Part shown: positions 39,764 to 48,204 of the stretch, in pieces | Layout of the letters: each line of letters begins with the position of its first letter | How positions within the stretch are numbered: position 1 is the first letter of the stretch | Assembly (NCBI RefSeq): GCF_900112665.1 | Contig: NZ_FOMN01000002.1 | Location: forward strand, 124,001-188,000 | DNA from: Lactobacillus bombicola | GTDB lineage: Bacteria > Bacillota > Bacilli > Lactobacillales > Lactobacillaceae | Direction: 5' to 3' | Length of the DNA stretch: 64,000 bases | Notes under the pieces: generated by a model | Databases searched by the model: none | Told to the model about the DNA's origin: nothing | The model's input: the letters and a program-made list of their open reading frames with translations, nothing else | Made by a program: the position numbers and the translations under genes

Positions 39764-40866
39764 TATTGCTCTCCTTCAGTAATATGCGAGACTTTTTCTA
39801 TATCTGGGGTTGAACCTTTATCCTTAAATAACAAGCCAATTACATATTGAATGGCAACAAAGAAGATAATTGCAGCAATCACAATGGAAACTATTTCATA
39901 GGGAATACCCGCAATTGTCTGCATACCTAGACCACCAATTTTCAAAATAGAAAATAATAACGCAGCAAGCAATATACCGACTGCAGTACCACCACCAAGT
40001 AAGGCAACTGACAAGCCATCCCAGCCAATATCTAGGCTAGTTGTTTGCGTGAAGTAATTCTGATAAGTCCCTAGTCCCTGTACTACACCACCTAAGCCAG
40101 CAAAACCTCCAGATAACAACATCGAAAGGATAATATTCTTTTTAGTCGACATCCCAGCATAGCGACTGGCAAAAGGATTAGTTCCAACTGACCGAATTTC
40201 AAAACCAATCGTTGTCTTCTTCATTAAATACCAATAAAGAAAAACAGCAATAATTGCTAGAAAAATGCCAGCATTAATTCTGGAATCACCAAACATTGAA
40301 CTTAACCAATTAATTTTTAAACTTCCATTAGCTGAAATTGTTTTTGTTGTGTCAGTATCAATACGCAAACGACTTGGCATAATTTGTTGCATCAAATACT
40401 GCGAAGAATAGAGCACAATGTAGTTAAACATGATGGTGGTAATAACTTCATTTGTTCCAAATTGTGCCCGTAACCAACCAGCAATACCAGCCACAATTGC
40501 TCCAGCTATTATACCCGCAACGATTGCTAGTGGAAGTAGCACAAACTTAGGCATATTAGGATTAGCTAATACAAGCCAAATCGAGGTTAGCCACCCCGCC
40601 TGTGCTTGACCCGGTAAACCAATATTAAAAAAACCAGCATTTGAAGCAATTGCGAAGCCAATCGCTGTGAAAATTAATGGTGTCGCTTCACGAATAGTTT
40701 CACCAAGCCCATTCATATTCCCCAGTGCACTCATAAACATTGACGAATATGCTTGTAGCGGGTTATAACTCCAAACGAGCATAATAACTGCCCCAACTAA
40801 AAAGCCCGCCAAAATTGAGATAATTAGTACTAAATTCTGTTTAGTCTTGGAAGTTACTTTAAGCAA
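39763..40866 (-). CDS. nupP: Nucleoside ABC transporter permease 1 (NupP/YufP-like)
   Basis: A 367-residue membrane protein, first permease of the BMP-type nucleoside importer. Family segments are AIASNAGFFNIGLPGQAQ and SVGTNPFASRYAGMSTKKNI with the coupling loop. Its start overlaps the ATPase stop by eight bases and its stop overlaps the second permease, so stoichiometric translation is likely. The C-terminus ends in a charged cytoplasmic tail (KDKGSTPDIEKVSH). Confidence 0.9.
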   Translation of the reverse strand: MLKVTSKTKQNLVLIISILAGFLVGAVIMLVWSYNPLQAYSSMFMSALGNMNGLGETIREATPLIFTAIGFAIASNAGFFNIGLPGQAQAGWLTSIWLVLANPNMPKFVLLPLAIVAGIIAGAIVAGIAGWLRAQFGTNEVITTIMFNYIVLYSSQYLMQQIMPSRLRIDTDTTKTISANGSLKINWLSSMFGDSRINAGIFLAIIAVFLYWYLMKKTTIGFEIRSVGTNPFASRYAGMSTKKNIILSMLLSGGFAGLGGVVQGLGTYQNYFTQTTSLDIGWDGLSVALLGGGTAVGILLAALLFSILKIGGLGMQTIAGIPYEIVSIVIAAIIFFVAIQYVIGLLFKDKGSTPDIEKVSHITEGEQ

Positions 40867-42394
40867 AAGTTGTACCTTCTTTCTTAACTCCAGTCATTAA
40901 TAAACCTAATTCCTTATCACTAGTATCATCTGGTTTAACTTCCCCAGAAATATTACCATCATGTAAAACAATTATCCGATCCGATAGTTGCATAATTTCA
41001 TCTAGTTCATAAGAAATTAATAAAATTGCTTTCCCTTTAGCTCGCTGAGCTAGCAGTTGGTGATGAATATATTCAATTGCACCAACATCCAACCCTCTTG
41101 TCGGTTGAAAAGCAATAATTAAATTACTATCTCGGCTCAATTCTCTAGCAATAATCACTTTTTGTTGATTTCCACCAGATAGATCACTTACTGGTGACTC
41201 AACTCCTGTAGTTCGAATGTCAAACTGGCTAACTAATTTTTGAGCATGTTGCTTTATCAAATCATGATTAAGTACATGATGATGAGAATACGGTTTTTTA
41301 TAATATGACTGGATAGCTAAATTATCAGCAATTGAAAAGGGTAAGATTAAGCCAAACTTTTGACGATCAGCAGGAATACATGAAACACCTTTTTCGGTAA
41401 TTTTACGGACTTCTTGATTAGTTGTTTCTTGGTCATTGATTAGAACATGACCTGAATCAATATGTGTTAAGCCAGTTAAAGCTTGTACTAACTCATCTTG
41501 ACCATTACCATCAATACCTGCAATACCTAAAATTTCTCCCGCTCGTAAATTAAAAGATAATCCTTTTAAAGCAGGAATATTTTGCTTATTTTTAACATTT
41601 AAATTAGCAACTTTTAAAATTGTTTTACCAATTATGGCAGGAGCTTTATCTAATTGCATATTAACATGTCGTCCCACCATTAATTCAGCTAAGCGATTAT
41701 TACTTACATCAGCAACTTTAAAATTACCGACACTTTTACCCGCACGAATAACACTTACTCGATCAGCTACTTGCTTAATTTCTTCTAACTTATGAGTAAT
41801 TAAAATTATTGATTTACCTTCGTTAGCTAACCCATGTAATATTTGAATAAATTCAGTAATTTCTTGGGGTGTCAATACTGCTGTTGGCTCATCAAAAATC
41901 ATAATATCTGCACCACGATATAAAATTTTAAGAATTTCAACACGTTGCTGTTGAGCCACTGTAATTTCACTAACTTTTTTTAAGGGATCAACATTTAAAT
42001 TATAACGTTGCGACAACTCTTTAATTTCCTGTTGTGCCTTCTTAAAATCTAACCTTATCCCTTTAGTAACTTCATGCCCTAAAATAATATTTTCCAATAC
42101 AGTAAAAGAATCCATCAACATAAAGTGTTGATGTACCATACCAATTCCTAATTTTTTAGCAATTGTCGGATTTTTAATGGTGACTTTTTTCCCACGAACA
42201 ACTATTTCACCAGCAGATGGCGTAAGCAGCCCCGATAAAATATTCATCAAGGTAGACTTCCCAGCACCGTTCTCCCCAAGGAGTGCTAAAATTTCACCTT
42301 TTTGCAAAGTAAGATTGATATCGTTATTAGCTTTAAAGCCATTAAAGTCTTTGACAATGTGGCGCATTTCAATTACATTAGTCGTGTTTTTCAT
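40859..42394 (-). CDS. nupO: Nucleoside ABC transporter ATPase, tandem domains (NupO/YufO-like)
   Basis: 511 residues with two ABC domains. The first (1-230) has GENGAGKSTLMN, signature VAQQQRVEIL and Walker B IMIFDEPTAVL. The second (about 255-500) has GIDGNGQDEL at Walker A (lacking the usual Lys), signature LSGGNQQKV and a Walker B-like LIIAFQPTRGLD. This asymmetric pair, with a second site that is degenerate at Walker A and at the Walker B Glu, is typical of the sugar/nucleoside importers of the RbsA type. It overlaps the first permease by 8 bases. A terminator-like hairpin at 42416-42445 separates it from the lipoprotein gene. Confidence 0.92.
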   Translation of the reverse strand: MKNTTNVIEMRHIVKDFNGFKANNDINLTLQKGEILALLGENGAGKSTLMNILSGLLTPSAGEIVVRGKKVTIKNPTIAKKLGIGMVHQHFMLMDSFTVLENIILGHEVTKGIRLDFKKAQQEIKELSQRYNLNVDPLKKVSEITVAQQQRVEILKILYRGADIMIFDEPTAVLTPQEITEFIQILHGLANEGKSIILITHKLEEIKQVADRVSVIRAGKSVGNFKVADVSNNRLAELMVGRHVNMQLDKAPAIIGKTILKVANLNVKNKQNIPALKGLSFNLRAGEILGIAGIDGNGQDELVQALTGLTHIDSGHVLINDQETTNQEVRKITEKGVSCIPADRQKFGLILPFSIADNLAIQSYYKKPYSHHHVLNHDLIKQHAQKLVSQFDIRTTGVESPVSDLSGGNQQKVIIARELSRDSNLIIAFQPTRGLDVGAIEYIHHQLLAQRAKGKAILLISYELDEIMQLSDRIIVLHDGNISGEVKPDDTSDKELGLLMTGVKKEGTTFA

Positions 42395-42415
42395 TTAGCC
42401 CTATTTCCTTTTATA

Positions 42416-42445
42416 AAAAACTCTTTGTGGATACAAAGAGTTTTT
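42416..42445 (-). terminator. Hairpin between BMP lipoprotein 2 and the ATPase (partial terminator)
   Basis: AAAAACTCTTTGT/ACAAAGAGTTTTT perfect 13-bp stem with a GGAT loop, A/T flanked, 22 bases after the lipoprotein stop and 21 bases before the ATPase start region. Probably lets lipoprotein mRNA outnumber transporter mRNA. Confidence 0.8.
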
Positions 42446-42466
42446 ATTTTACCTAATTACTTTTTA

Positions 42467-43531
42467 TTATTTCACCTTAACTCGACCAGATACAATTTGT
42501 GTTTTGGCTTTTTGCACGGCAGTCCAAGCCTTAGGTGACATACTTCCTTTAGTCACGGATACACCATTATCCTTTAAAGAATATACCAAATGTTTACCAC
42601 CAGGGAACTTACCTTTTGCCGCTTGATCTGCAATTGACTTAGTTGCAACATCTAATCTTTTTAAAACAGAAGTTAAAGTAAAGTTACCCTTTTGCCCATC
42701 CTTTGACTTGTAATTTCCCAGTTTTGCTTGATCAACATCAACGCCAACAACCCAGACTCTTTGGCTAGCTGATCTCATTTGATTGTATGCTTTGGCCTCC
42801 TGAAAAACGCCATTTCCAGCTGAGCCAGCGGCATGAAAAATCACATCATATTTATTAGCATATAACGATTGCGCCATTGATTTTGCCTTATCAGTTGCAG
42901 TGAAATTACCGATATATTGCTCGGTAACTTCAATTTTTTTATTTAGCGCCTTAGCTGCATCAGTAACACCTTGTTTAAAACCACTTGCAAAAGATTCAAT
43001 TGTTACAGCCTTAGCCCCACCAATAAAAGCAACTTTATTTGTTTTAGTTGTATAGGCAGCCGCCACTCCAGCTAGATAAGCCGCTTCATTACTTTTAAAA
43101 GTTACGGATGTAACATTTTTTTGCTTGGTAATTATGTCATCAATGATAACAAAATTTTTCTTTGGATTTTTCTTAGCAGCTGCCTTAACAGCATCTTTCA
43201 ACATATAACCAATACCATAAATTGTATCATAACCGGACTTAGCTGCTTGATCAAAATTTGGGGTAAAGTCAGTGGCACTATTGGATTCAAAATATTGATA
43301 TCCGGATCCTTTTTGTAAATTATGCTCTTTACCGTAAGCTTTGAAACCTGCCCATGCGGCTTCGTTAAAGGATTGATCGCTAATTCCGTTACTGTCTGTA
43401 ATTAGAGCAATACTATCTTTTTTACTCTGCCCAGTTGAACCTTGTTTTTTGCCTGTACAAGCAGTAAAAAGTAAGATAGCAGAAGTAGCTACAACCCCTA
43501 GTGATAATAATTTCGTAATTTTTTTCCCCAT
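42467..43531 (-). CDS. BMP-family nucleoside-binding lipoprotein 2
   Basis: Substrate-binding lipoprotein of the BMP/Med family. The signal peptide MGKKITKLLSLGVVATSAIL ends in the lipobox LFTAC, with lipid on Cys25. Binding-fold segments are DQSFNEAAWAGFKAYGKE, YFESNSATDFTPN and VDVDQAKLGNYK. The frame is open to 43600, but the added N-terminus MKLNVFYNKIKV is not a signal peptide; GGAGG 11 bases before ATG 43531 supports that start. About 50 percent identical by eye to the next paralogue, and it has its own promoter. Confidence 0.9.
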   Translation of the reverse strand: MGKKITKLLSLGVVATSAILLFTACTGKKQGSTGQSKKDSIALITDSNGISDQSFNEAAWAGFKAYGKEHNLQKGSGYQYFESNSATDFTPNFDQAAKSGYDTIYGIGYMLKDAVKAAAKKNPKKNFVIIDDIITKQKNVTSVTFKSNEAAYLAGVAAAYTTKTNKVAFIGGAKAVTIESFASGFKQGVTDAAKALNKKIEVTEQYIGNFTATDKAKSMAQSLYANKYDVIFHAAGSAGNGVFQEAKAYNQMRSASQRVWVVGVDVDQAKLGNYKSKDGQKGNFTLTSVLKRLDVATKSIADQAAKGKFPGGKHLVYSLKDNGVSVTKGSMSPKAWTAVQKAKTQIVSGRVKVK

Positions 43532-43571
43532 GTTTATTATATCCTCCAAAAACGCGAACTTTATAACTTTA

Positions 43572-43600
43572 ATTTTATTATAAAATACGTTTAATTTCAA
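43572..43600 (-). promoter_or_regulatory. Internal promoter of BMP lipoprotein 2
   Basis: -35 TTGAAA (43595-43600), 17-base spacer, -10 TAAAAT (43572-43577), 41 bases before the chosen start codon. Suggests expression partly separate from lipoprotein 1. Confidence 0.65.
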
Positions 43601-43655
43601 CTTTTATCGTTTTCCAGCAGATATAAAAACAATTATCAATCAAAATACGAACTAT

Positions 43656-44738
43656 TTATTTGGGATGAATTGGCACCTTGATTTTATTTTTAATGATTTG
43701 TTCCCTTGCTATACGTGAATATTCCCAAGCTTTACTATTGATTTGCCCACGTTCAATCGATACACCATTAGTATTTAAGCCATAAACTAGCTGCTTGCCG
43801 CTAGGGAACTTACCGTTATATGCGCGATTAGCAATATCATGAGTTGCAACATTTACTCCGGTAATTACAGAAGTTAAAACACAATTACTTTTCTTTCCGT
43901 CTTTATCTTTATAATTGCCAAGGTATGATTGGTCAACATCTACACCAATCGTCCAAACTTTTTTATTGGCTGGACGATTTTGGTTGATTGATTTAGCTTC
44001 TTGGAAAAGACCATTACCGGCCATCCCAGAAGCATGAAAAATAATATCAGCCTTTTTGGCATACATTGATTGTGCAATAGCTTTTTCTTTATCAGCACTA
44101 GTAAAGTCACCAACATATTGATTTAATAATGTGATTTTTTTATTTAATTTTTTAGCTTGATCATGAACACCCTTGGTGAATCCGGCGTCAAATAGATCAA
44201 TAATATCGCCATGTGTTCCACCAATGAAGCCAATCGTATTAGTTTTAGTTTGCGTTGCTGCAACTACTCCTGCTAAATATGCTGCCTGTTCACTTCTAAA
44301 GTTAGCCGAGGCCACATTTTTTTGTCCCTTAATTACTTCATCAATGATAACAAAATTCTTTTTGGGATACTTTTTGGCTGCTGCACTAACCGCATCTTTC
44401 AAACTATAGCCAATGCCAAAGATTGTTTGATAGCCCGACTTAGCCGCTTGATCTAGATTTGGTTCAAAATCAGCTGAACCGCTTGATTGAAAATATTGAT
44501 AACCATTGCGGCCTTGCTTTAAGCCGTGCTCTTTACCATAAGCTTTAAATCCGCGCCAAGCAGACTGGCTAAAAGAATTATCATTAACACCCGTTTGATC
44601 AGTAATTAATGCAATTGAATTTTTTGCACTTCCACTAGAATTACCATTTCCACCCTGTTTTTTGCCTGAACAAGCAGTCAATGCCAGTCCAGTAAATAAT
44701 GCGATGGTAGCAAAAGAAACAATTTTTTTGATTTTCAT
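43656..44738 (-). CDS. BMP-family nucleoside-binding lipoprotein 1
   Basis: First gene of the nucleoside import locus; 360 residues. The signal peptide MKIKKIVSFATIALFTGLAL is followed by lipobox LTAC (Cys23) and a GKKQGGNGNSSGSAK linker. The binding domain has NDNSFSQSAWRGFKAYGKEH and GVDVDQSYLGNYKDKDG like its paralogue, but several ligand-loop segments differ (SANFRSEQA versus SVTFKSNEA), so the two may bind different nucleosides. GGAGG lies before the ATG. A strong promoter is at 44768-44796. Confidence 0.92.
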   Translation of the reverse strand: MKIKKIVSFATIALFTGLALTACSGKKQGGNGNSSGSAKNSIALITDQTGVNDNSFSQSAWRGFKAYGKEHGLKQGRNGYQYFQSSGSADFEPNLDQAAKSGYQTIFGIGYSLKDAVSAAAKKYPKKNFVIIDEVIKGQKNVASANFRSEQAAYLAGVVAATQTKTNTIGFIGGTHGDIIDLFDAGFTKGVHDQAKKLNKKITLLNQYVGDFTSADKEKAIAQSMYAKKADIIFHASGMAGNGLFQEAKSINQNRPANKKVWTIGVDVDQSYLGNYKDKDGKKSNCVLTSVITGVNVATHDIANRAYNGKFPSGKQLVYGLNTNGVSIERGQINSKAWEYSRIAREQIIKNKIKVPIHPK

Positions 44739-44767
44739 TTTATGACCTCCTAGATATTCCAGTTAAT

Positions 44768-44823
44768 AAAATATCAACATTTAGTGGTTATGTCAAAGCT
44801 GTTATACAATATAAAGTGTTGAT
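44768..44823 (-). promoter_or_regulatory. Promoter of the nucleoside operon with flanking inverted repeat
   Basis: -35 TTGACA (44791-44796), 17-base spacer, -10 TATTTT (44768-44773). The promoter is framed by ATCAACA (44773-44779) and TGTTGAT (44817-44823), a split inverted repeat that could be a repressor site. No purine riboswitch core is visible in the leader. Confidence 0.65.
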
Positions 44824-44917
44824 GTAGCAATGTTCTTGTTTTGGCGTAAAACTTGTCATAGCTTGCCGATTAGGGCTTTTGTATGCAACAACTAAATTTT
44901 TTTATTTTTATTTTGCG

Positions 44918-44958
44918 GTAAACAAAAAATGAGATTCTTATTTAAAATCTCAGTTTAC
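44918..44958 (-). terminator. Terminator of the HD hydrolase gene
   Basis: TGAGATT/AATCTCA (44930-44936 with 44946-44952), with TTTTTTG on the minus strand and an outer GTAAAC/GTTTAC pairing. Confidence 0.75.
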
Positions 44959-44974
44959 TTACTAAAAATATTTA

Positions 44975-45628
44975 TTAAACATTCCATTCAGCCATAAATT
45001 GATCGACAAACTTATGCATAAACTCAGTGCGTTTATGTGCTTCTTTTTTGCCACCAAGAGTATTCATTGTATCTTCAAGCTGAAACAATTTTTCGTAAAA
45101 ATGATTAATTGTTGTCTCAGTATGCTTACGATATTGGTCATGACTAATTAGCTTTTCTGGCTTGATCTTAGGATTATAAATATCAATGCCATGCAATCCG
45201 CCATAGGTAAAAGCACGTGCAATTCCTATAGCACCCAGACTTTCGAGTCGATCTGCATCTTGAACATATCTACCAGATAATGGTAACTGATAATGATGCC
45301 CAATATTTTTAGAAAATGACATATGTTGCATTGTAAACAAAATATCTTGAATTTCTAATTCCGTAAACTTAGCCTGCTTCAACACAACTTTTATTTGCTG
45401 GATTACAGTTGCTGGATTACTACAAATTTTTTCATCAATTGTATCATGTAAATAGCCTGTTGCTTGAATAATCCCTATTTTTCGACTAGCCAAGTCAGCA
45501 GTCGGGTTATCTTGCAAATAAAGTTGCCGTGCCAAATGAGCTACACGTTGACCATGATAAAAATCATGACCTGTTTTTTCATTTTTCAATTTTTCCTTAA
45601 CAAAGCAGATTACTTTAGTTATATCCAT
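44975..45628 (-). CDS. HD-domain hydrolase (YedJ-like)
   Basis: A 217-residue soluble HD-superfamily protein. Metal ligands are in GHDFYHGQRVAHLAR (His), TGYLHDTIDEK (HD) and VQDADRLESLGAIGIARAF (Asp), which matches the YedJ/YpgQ group that hydrolyses nucleotides or pyrophosphate bonds; the natural substrate is unknown. AAGGAG lies 8 bases before the ATG. It follows the tRNA-Thr gene by 21 bases and may be read through from it. Confidence 0.85.
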   Translation of the reverse strand: MDITKVICFVKEKLKNEKTGHDFYHGQRVAHLARQLYLQDNPTADLASRKIGIIQATGYLHDTIDEKICSNPATVIQQIKVVLKQAKFTELEIQDILFTMQHMSFSKNIGHHYQLPLSGRYVQDADRLESLGAIGIARAFTYGGLHGIDIYNPKIKPEKLISHDQYRKHTETTINHFYEKLFQLEDTMNTLGGKKEAHKRTEFMHKFVDQFMAEWNV

Positions 45629-45649
45629 AAGATCAACTCCTTATCCTTA

Positions 45650-45723
45650 AGCCGCTTCCCAGATTTGAACTGTGGGACCTCCTCCTTACCACGGCGGTGC
45701 TCTACCTGCTGAGCTAAAGCGGC
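45650..45723 (-). tRNA. tRNA-Thr (GGT), structurally aberrant
   Basis: Perfect 7-bp acceptor GCCGCTT/AAGCGGC, normal D-arm GCTCAGCAGGTAGAGC, anticodon loop GTGGTAA (anticodon GGT, T33 kept, G at 32). Two defects: the anticodon stem CCGCC/GGAGG has a G29-A41 mismatch, and the T-stem CCACAG/CTGGG has an extra bulged A, making the tRNA one base too long. CCA is not encoded. A TACAAT lies just upstream. It may be a tRNA pseudogene or a divergent minor copy. Confidence 0.8.
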
Positions 45724-45737
45724 ATATTTATTGTAAC

Positions 45738-45772
45738 AAAAAAGTATTCACATAGAACGAGAATACTTTTTT
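45738..45772 (-). terminator. Terminator of the YbjQ-family gene
   Basis: AAAAAAGTATTC/GAATACTTTTTT perfect 12-bp stem, 11-base loop, T-run on the minus strand. It separates that gene from the tRNA-Thr. Confidence 0.85.
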
Positions 45773-45779
45773 ATCTTAA

Positions 45780-46118
45780 TTATGCATTATGTGCTACATA
45801 TTTTACTGCTGAACCATAGGCAACAACTGATTGCATGTCATTACCAATTGACCCGGAATCATAGCGCATCATTACCACCGCATCTGCACCCAATTTTTGT
45901 GCTGATTCACGTAATCTAATCATTGCCTGTTCACGTGACTCTTCTAGCATTTTGGTATAACTACGAATTTCTCCACCAACCATTGACTTTAGTCCTGCAC
46001 CAAAATCTTTCAAAAAATTTTTAGATTGAGTTGTTACTCCAAAAACTTCACCAATGATTTCATATTCTTTACCAGGTATCTTCTCTGTTGTTGTAACTAA
46101 AATTGATTGGTTATTCAT
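45780..46118 (-). CDS. YbjQ/UPF0145 family protein
   Basis: A 112-residue soluble protein of the UPF0145 (heavy-metal-binding domain, DUF74) family, which forms pentamers. The core [14 protein letters not shown], the long amphipathic helix [20 protein letters not shown] and the strand [12 protein letters not shown] are typical. Function is unproven; the metal-binding label rests on fold similarity. Monocistronic. Confidence 0.88.
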   Translation of the reverse strand: MNNQSILVTTTEKIPGKEYEIIGEVFGVTTQSKNFLKDFGAGLKSMVGGEIRSYTKMLEESREQAMIRLRESAQKLGADAVVMMRYDSGSIGNDMQSVVAYGSAVKYVAHNA

Positions 46119-46218
46119 ACTTATCTCCTAAGATTATATTTAATAATATAAGGCTATATCATTAAATATGATTATGAATAAATAACTATAATTTGTCAAT
46201 TACAGCGCTATTATAATT

Positions 46219-46617
46219 TTAAGCATTGTCTGCTGCTAGCCTTGCTGCTATTTGTGGTGGCATTAAATTAATCTTAGCTATATCTTTAAGCTTAACCCAT
46301 TCTGGATGATAGATGTTAGTACTACTTGACCGCGTTCTTTCTTCACCTTGAATTAATGGGGCCCTAATTAATTTGGATGTCGCTTTAAAAAAAATTTGTT
46401 GTTCGTTATCTTGGTCTAATTGATATAGTAGAGTTAAATCTCGAGCCGCTAACTCAATCCCTAACTCTTCTTTAAGTTCCCGAAGGGCCGTTTCTCTTGC
46501 TGTTTCTCCCTTGTGTGCTTGACCACCTGGCACTACCCAATAATCTCGCTTATTAATGCGGTGAATTAATAAAACAGCTTTTATCGTTGGACAATAAAGG
46601 ATAATTCGCGCTCGCAT
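46219..46617 (-). CDS. Nudix hydrolase
   Basis: Hydrolyses nucleoside diphosphates linked to another group. 132 residues from ATG at 46617 (MRARIILYCPTIKAVLLIHR). The full Nudix box Gx5Ex7REUxEExGU is present as GGQAHKGETARETALRELKE followed by ELGIEL. The frame is open to 46659, but AAAGGA 6 bases before 46617 and the lack of a site before 46659 decide the start. The substrate is not predictable. It lies downstream of tyrS. Confidence 0.88.
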   Translation of the reverse strand: MRARIILYCPTIKAVLLIHRINKRDYWVVPGGQAHKGETARETALRELKEELGIELAARDLTLLYQLDQDNEQQIFFKATSKLIRAPLIQGEERTRSSSTNIYHPEWVKLKDIAKINLMPPQIAARLAADNA

Positions 46618-46669
46618 TTTTTCCTTTCTATAAATAAAATACCTGCTAATAACAGCCATTTCACTTAAT

Positions 46670-47935
46670 CTAACCCTTAATTTTCACTAAAGTATACTTT
46701 TTCTTTCCTTTACGAACAATTACATATTTACCGCTAAATGCTTGACTTGGGTCTACGTTGAAATCAAGTGACTGCTTTTTTTCACCATTAATATAAATTG
46801 CTCCATTTTGAACATCTTCGCGGGCTTGACGCTTAGAAGATTCAATTTGAGTATCAACTAAAAACTCAATAATATTTTTGCTTTCAGAAGTTGCTGTAGC
46901 CATCGGAGCATGCTTAAGTCCTTGCTCAATTTGCTTAACCGTTAAGTTTTTAATCTCACCAGAAAAGAGGGCAGTAGTAATCGTTTCTGCTTCTGCTAAT
47001 CCTGCTTCACCATGAACAAATTCTGTTACTTCTTTAGCTAATACTTTTTGGGCTGTTCTCTTCCAAGGCTCCTTTGCTACTTGTACCTCTAGTTCTTCAA
47101 TTTCTTCATGGCTTAAAAATGTAAAGTATTTCAAATATTTAACTACATCACGGTCATCTTGATTAAGCCAAAATTGATAAAATTCATACGGACTGGTCTT
47201 TTCCGGATCCAGCCAAACAGCACCACCTGCTGATTTACCAAATTTAGTTCCATCGGCTTTCAGCATTAACGGTATAGTCAAGCCAAATGCAGGTTGCTCT
47301 GAACCGGACAATTTATGAATTAAATCGATGCCCGCTGTGATGTTACCCCACTGATCACTTCCGCCAATTTGCATCTGCACATTATGATCTTTATTCAAGC
47401 AATAAAAGTCAATTGCTTGAAGTATTTGGTATGAAAACTCCGTAAAGGAAATACCATTTTCCAAACGGCTAGCGACTACATCTTTACTCAGCATATTATT
47501 CACCTGAAAATGTTTTCCATAATCACGTAAGAAATCGATTAAACTTATTTGATCTAACCATTCTGAATTATTTACAATTTCAAAATTAGCAGTACCAAAC
47601 AATTTTTCCATCTGCTTAGTTAAAGCTACTTCATTTTGATGAAGCTTCTCTGGGCTTAATAGTACCCGTTCTGATTTACGTCCAGACGGATCACCAATTG
47701 AACCTGTTCCTCCTCCAATTACAATTACTGGATGGTAACCAGCCAGTTGAAACCTCTTAAGAATCATGAACGGGATTAAATGTCCAATGTGGAGCGAATC
47801 ACCTGTTGGATCTGTACCACAATATAATGCAAAATTATCATGATCTTGCAAATATTTAGTTAAGCCGGATTCATCCGTTTGTTGATTAATTGCCCCGCGC
47901 CATCTTAAATCTTCTAAAATGTCAAAGTTTGCCAT
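46670..47935 (-). CDS. tyrS: Tyrosine-tRNA ligase
   Basis: Charges tRNA-Tyr. 421 residues from ATG at 47935 (MANFDILEDLRWRG), 6 bases after GGAGG; the longer frame to 47968 would start inside the T-box terminator. HIGH motif as SLHIGHLIP, KMSKS as KFGKSAGGAV (bacterial TyrRS KFGKT/S type), and a C-terminal S4 RNA-binding domain (about 355-421: SSKRQAREDVQNGAIYINGE). A T-box leader with UAC specifier controls it. Confidence 0.96.
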   Translation of the reverse strand: MANFDILEDLRWRGAINQQTDESGLTKYLQDHDNFALYCGTDPTGDSLHIGHLIPFMILKRFQLAGYHPVIVIGGGTGSIGDPSGRKSERVLLSPEKLHQNEVALTKQMEKLFGTANFEIVNNSEWLDQISLIDFLRDYGKHFQVNNMLSKDVVASRLENGISFTEFSYQILQAIDFYCLNKDHNVQMQIGGSDQWGNITAGIDLIHKLSGSEQPAFGLTIPLMLKADGTKFGKSAGGAVWLDPEKTSPYEFYQFWLNQDDRDVVKYLKYFTFLSHEEIEELEVQVAKEPWKRTAQKVLAKEVTEFVHGEAGLAEAETITTALFSGEIKNLTVKQIEQGLKHAPMATATSESKNIIEFLVDTQIESSKRQAREDVQNGAIYINGEKKQSLDFNVDPSQAFSGKYVIVRKGKKKYTLVKIKG

Positions 47936-47944
47936 CTTTTTCCT

Positions 47945-48158
47945 CCAAAAAAAATCCCTAGATTCCAAAATAGAATCTAGGGACGACTAAATTACTTTTC
48001 TTAGCCGTGGTACCACCCACGTTTACGCTCAATATAGCGCCTTAACTGAAGTCGATATTGGAACTACCCAAATCTGTATTTTGCAACCTTCAACCTGCCT
48101 AGCTCACACCAAATGCTAGTTCTCTGAACCCTGAATCAAAGTGCTACTTAAATATTAT
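47945..48158 (-). promoter_or_regulatory. T-box riboswitch of tyrS (Tyr specifier)
   Basis: The minus-strand leader holds the T-box core GGGTGGTACCACGGC (48018-48004), a specifier region with TAC (48078-48076, tyrosine codon) in AAAATACAGA, and a terminator with perfect 10-bp stem CCCTAGATTC/GAATCTAGGG (47956-47982) followed by eight T. Uncharged tRNA-Tyr should pair with specifier and T-box bulge and allow readthrough. Confidence 0.93.
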
Positions 48159-48164
48159 AACGTG

Positions 48165-48193
48165 ATCATACTAATTTTTTTTTAATATGTCAA
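48165..48193 (-). promoter_or_regulatory. tyrS T-box leader promoter
   Basis: -35 TTGACA (48188-48193), 17-base spacer, -10 TATGAT (48165-48170). Start expected near 48158, giving a leader of about 220 bases. Confidence 0.85.
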
Positions 48194-48204
48194 CAAAATT
48201 ATTT

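Noticed and set aside
44739-44974. Purine riboswitch before the nucleoside importer
   Set aside because: The conserved three-way junction sequences and loop pairs are not present; only a promoter and a split repeat are seen.
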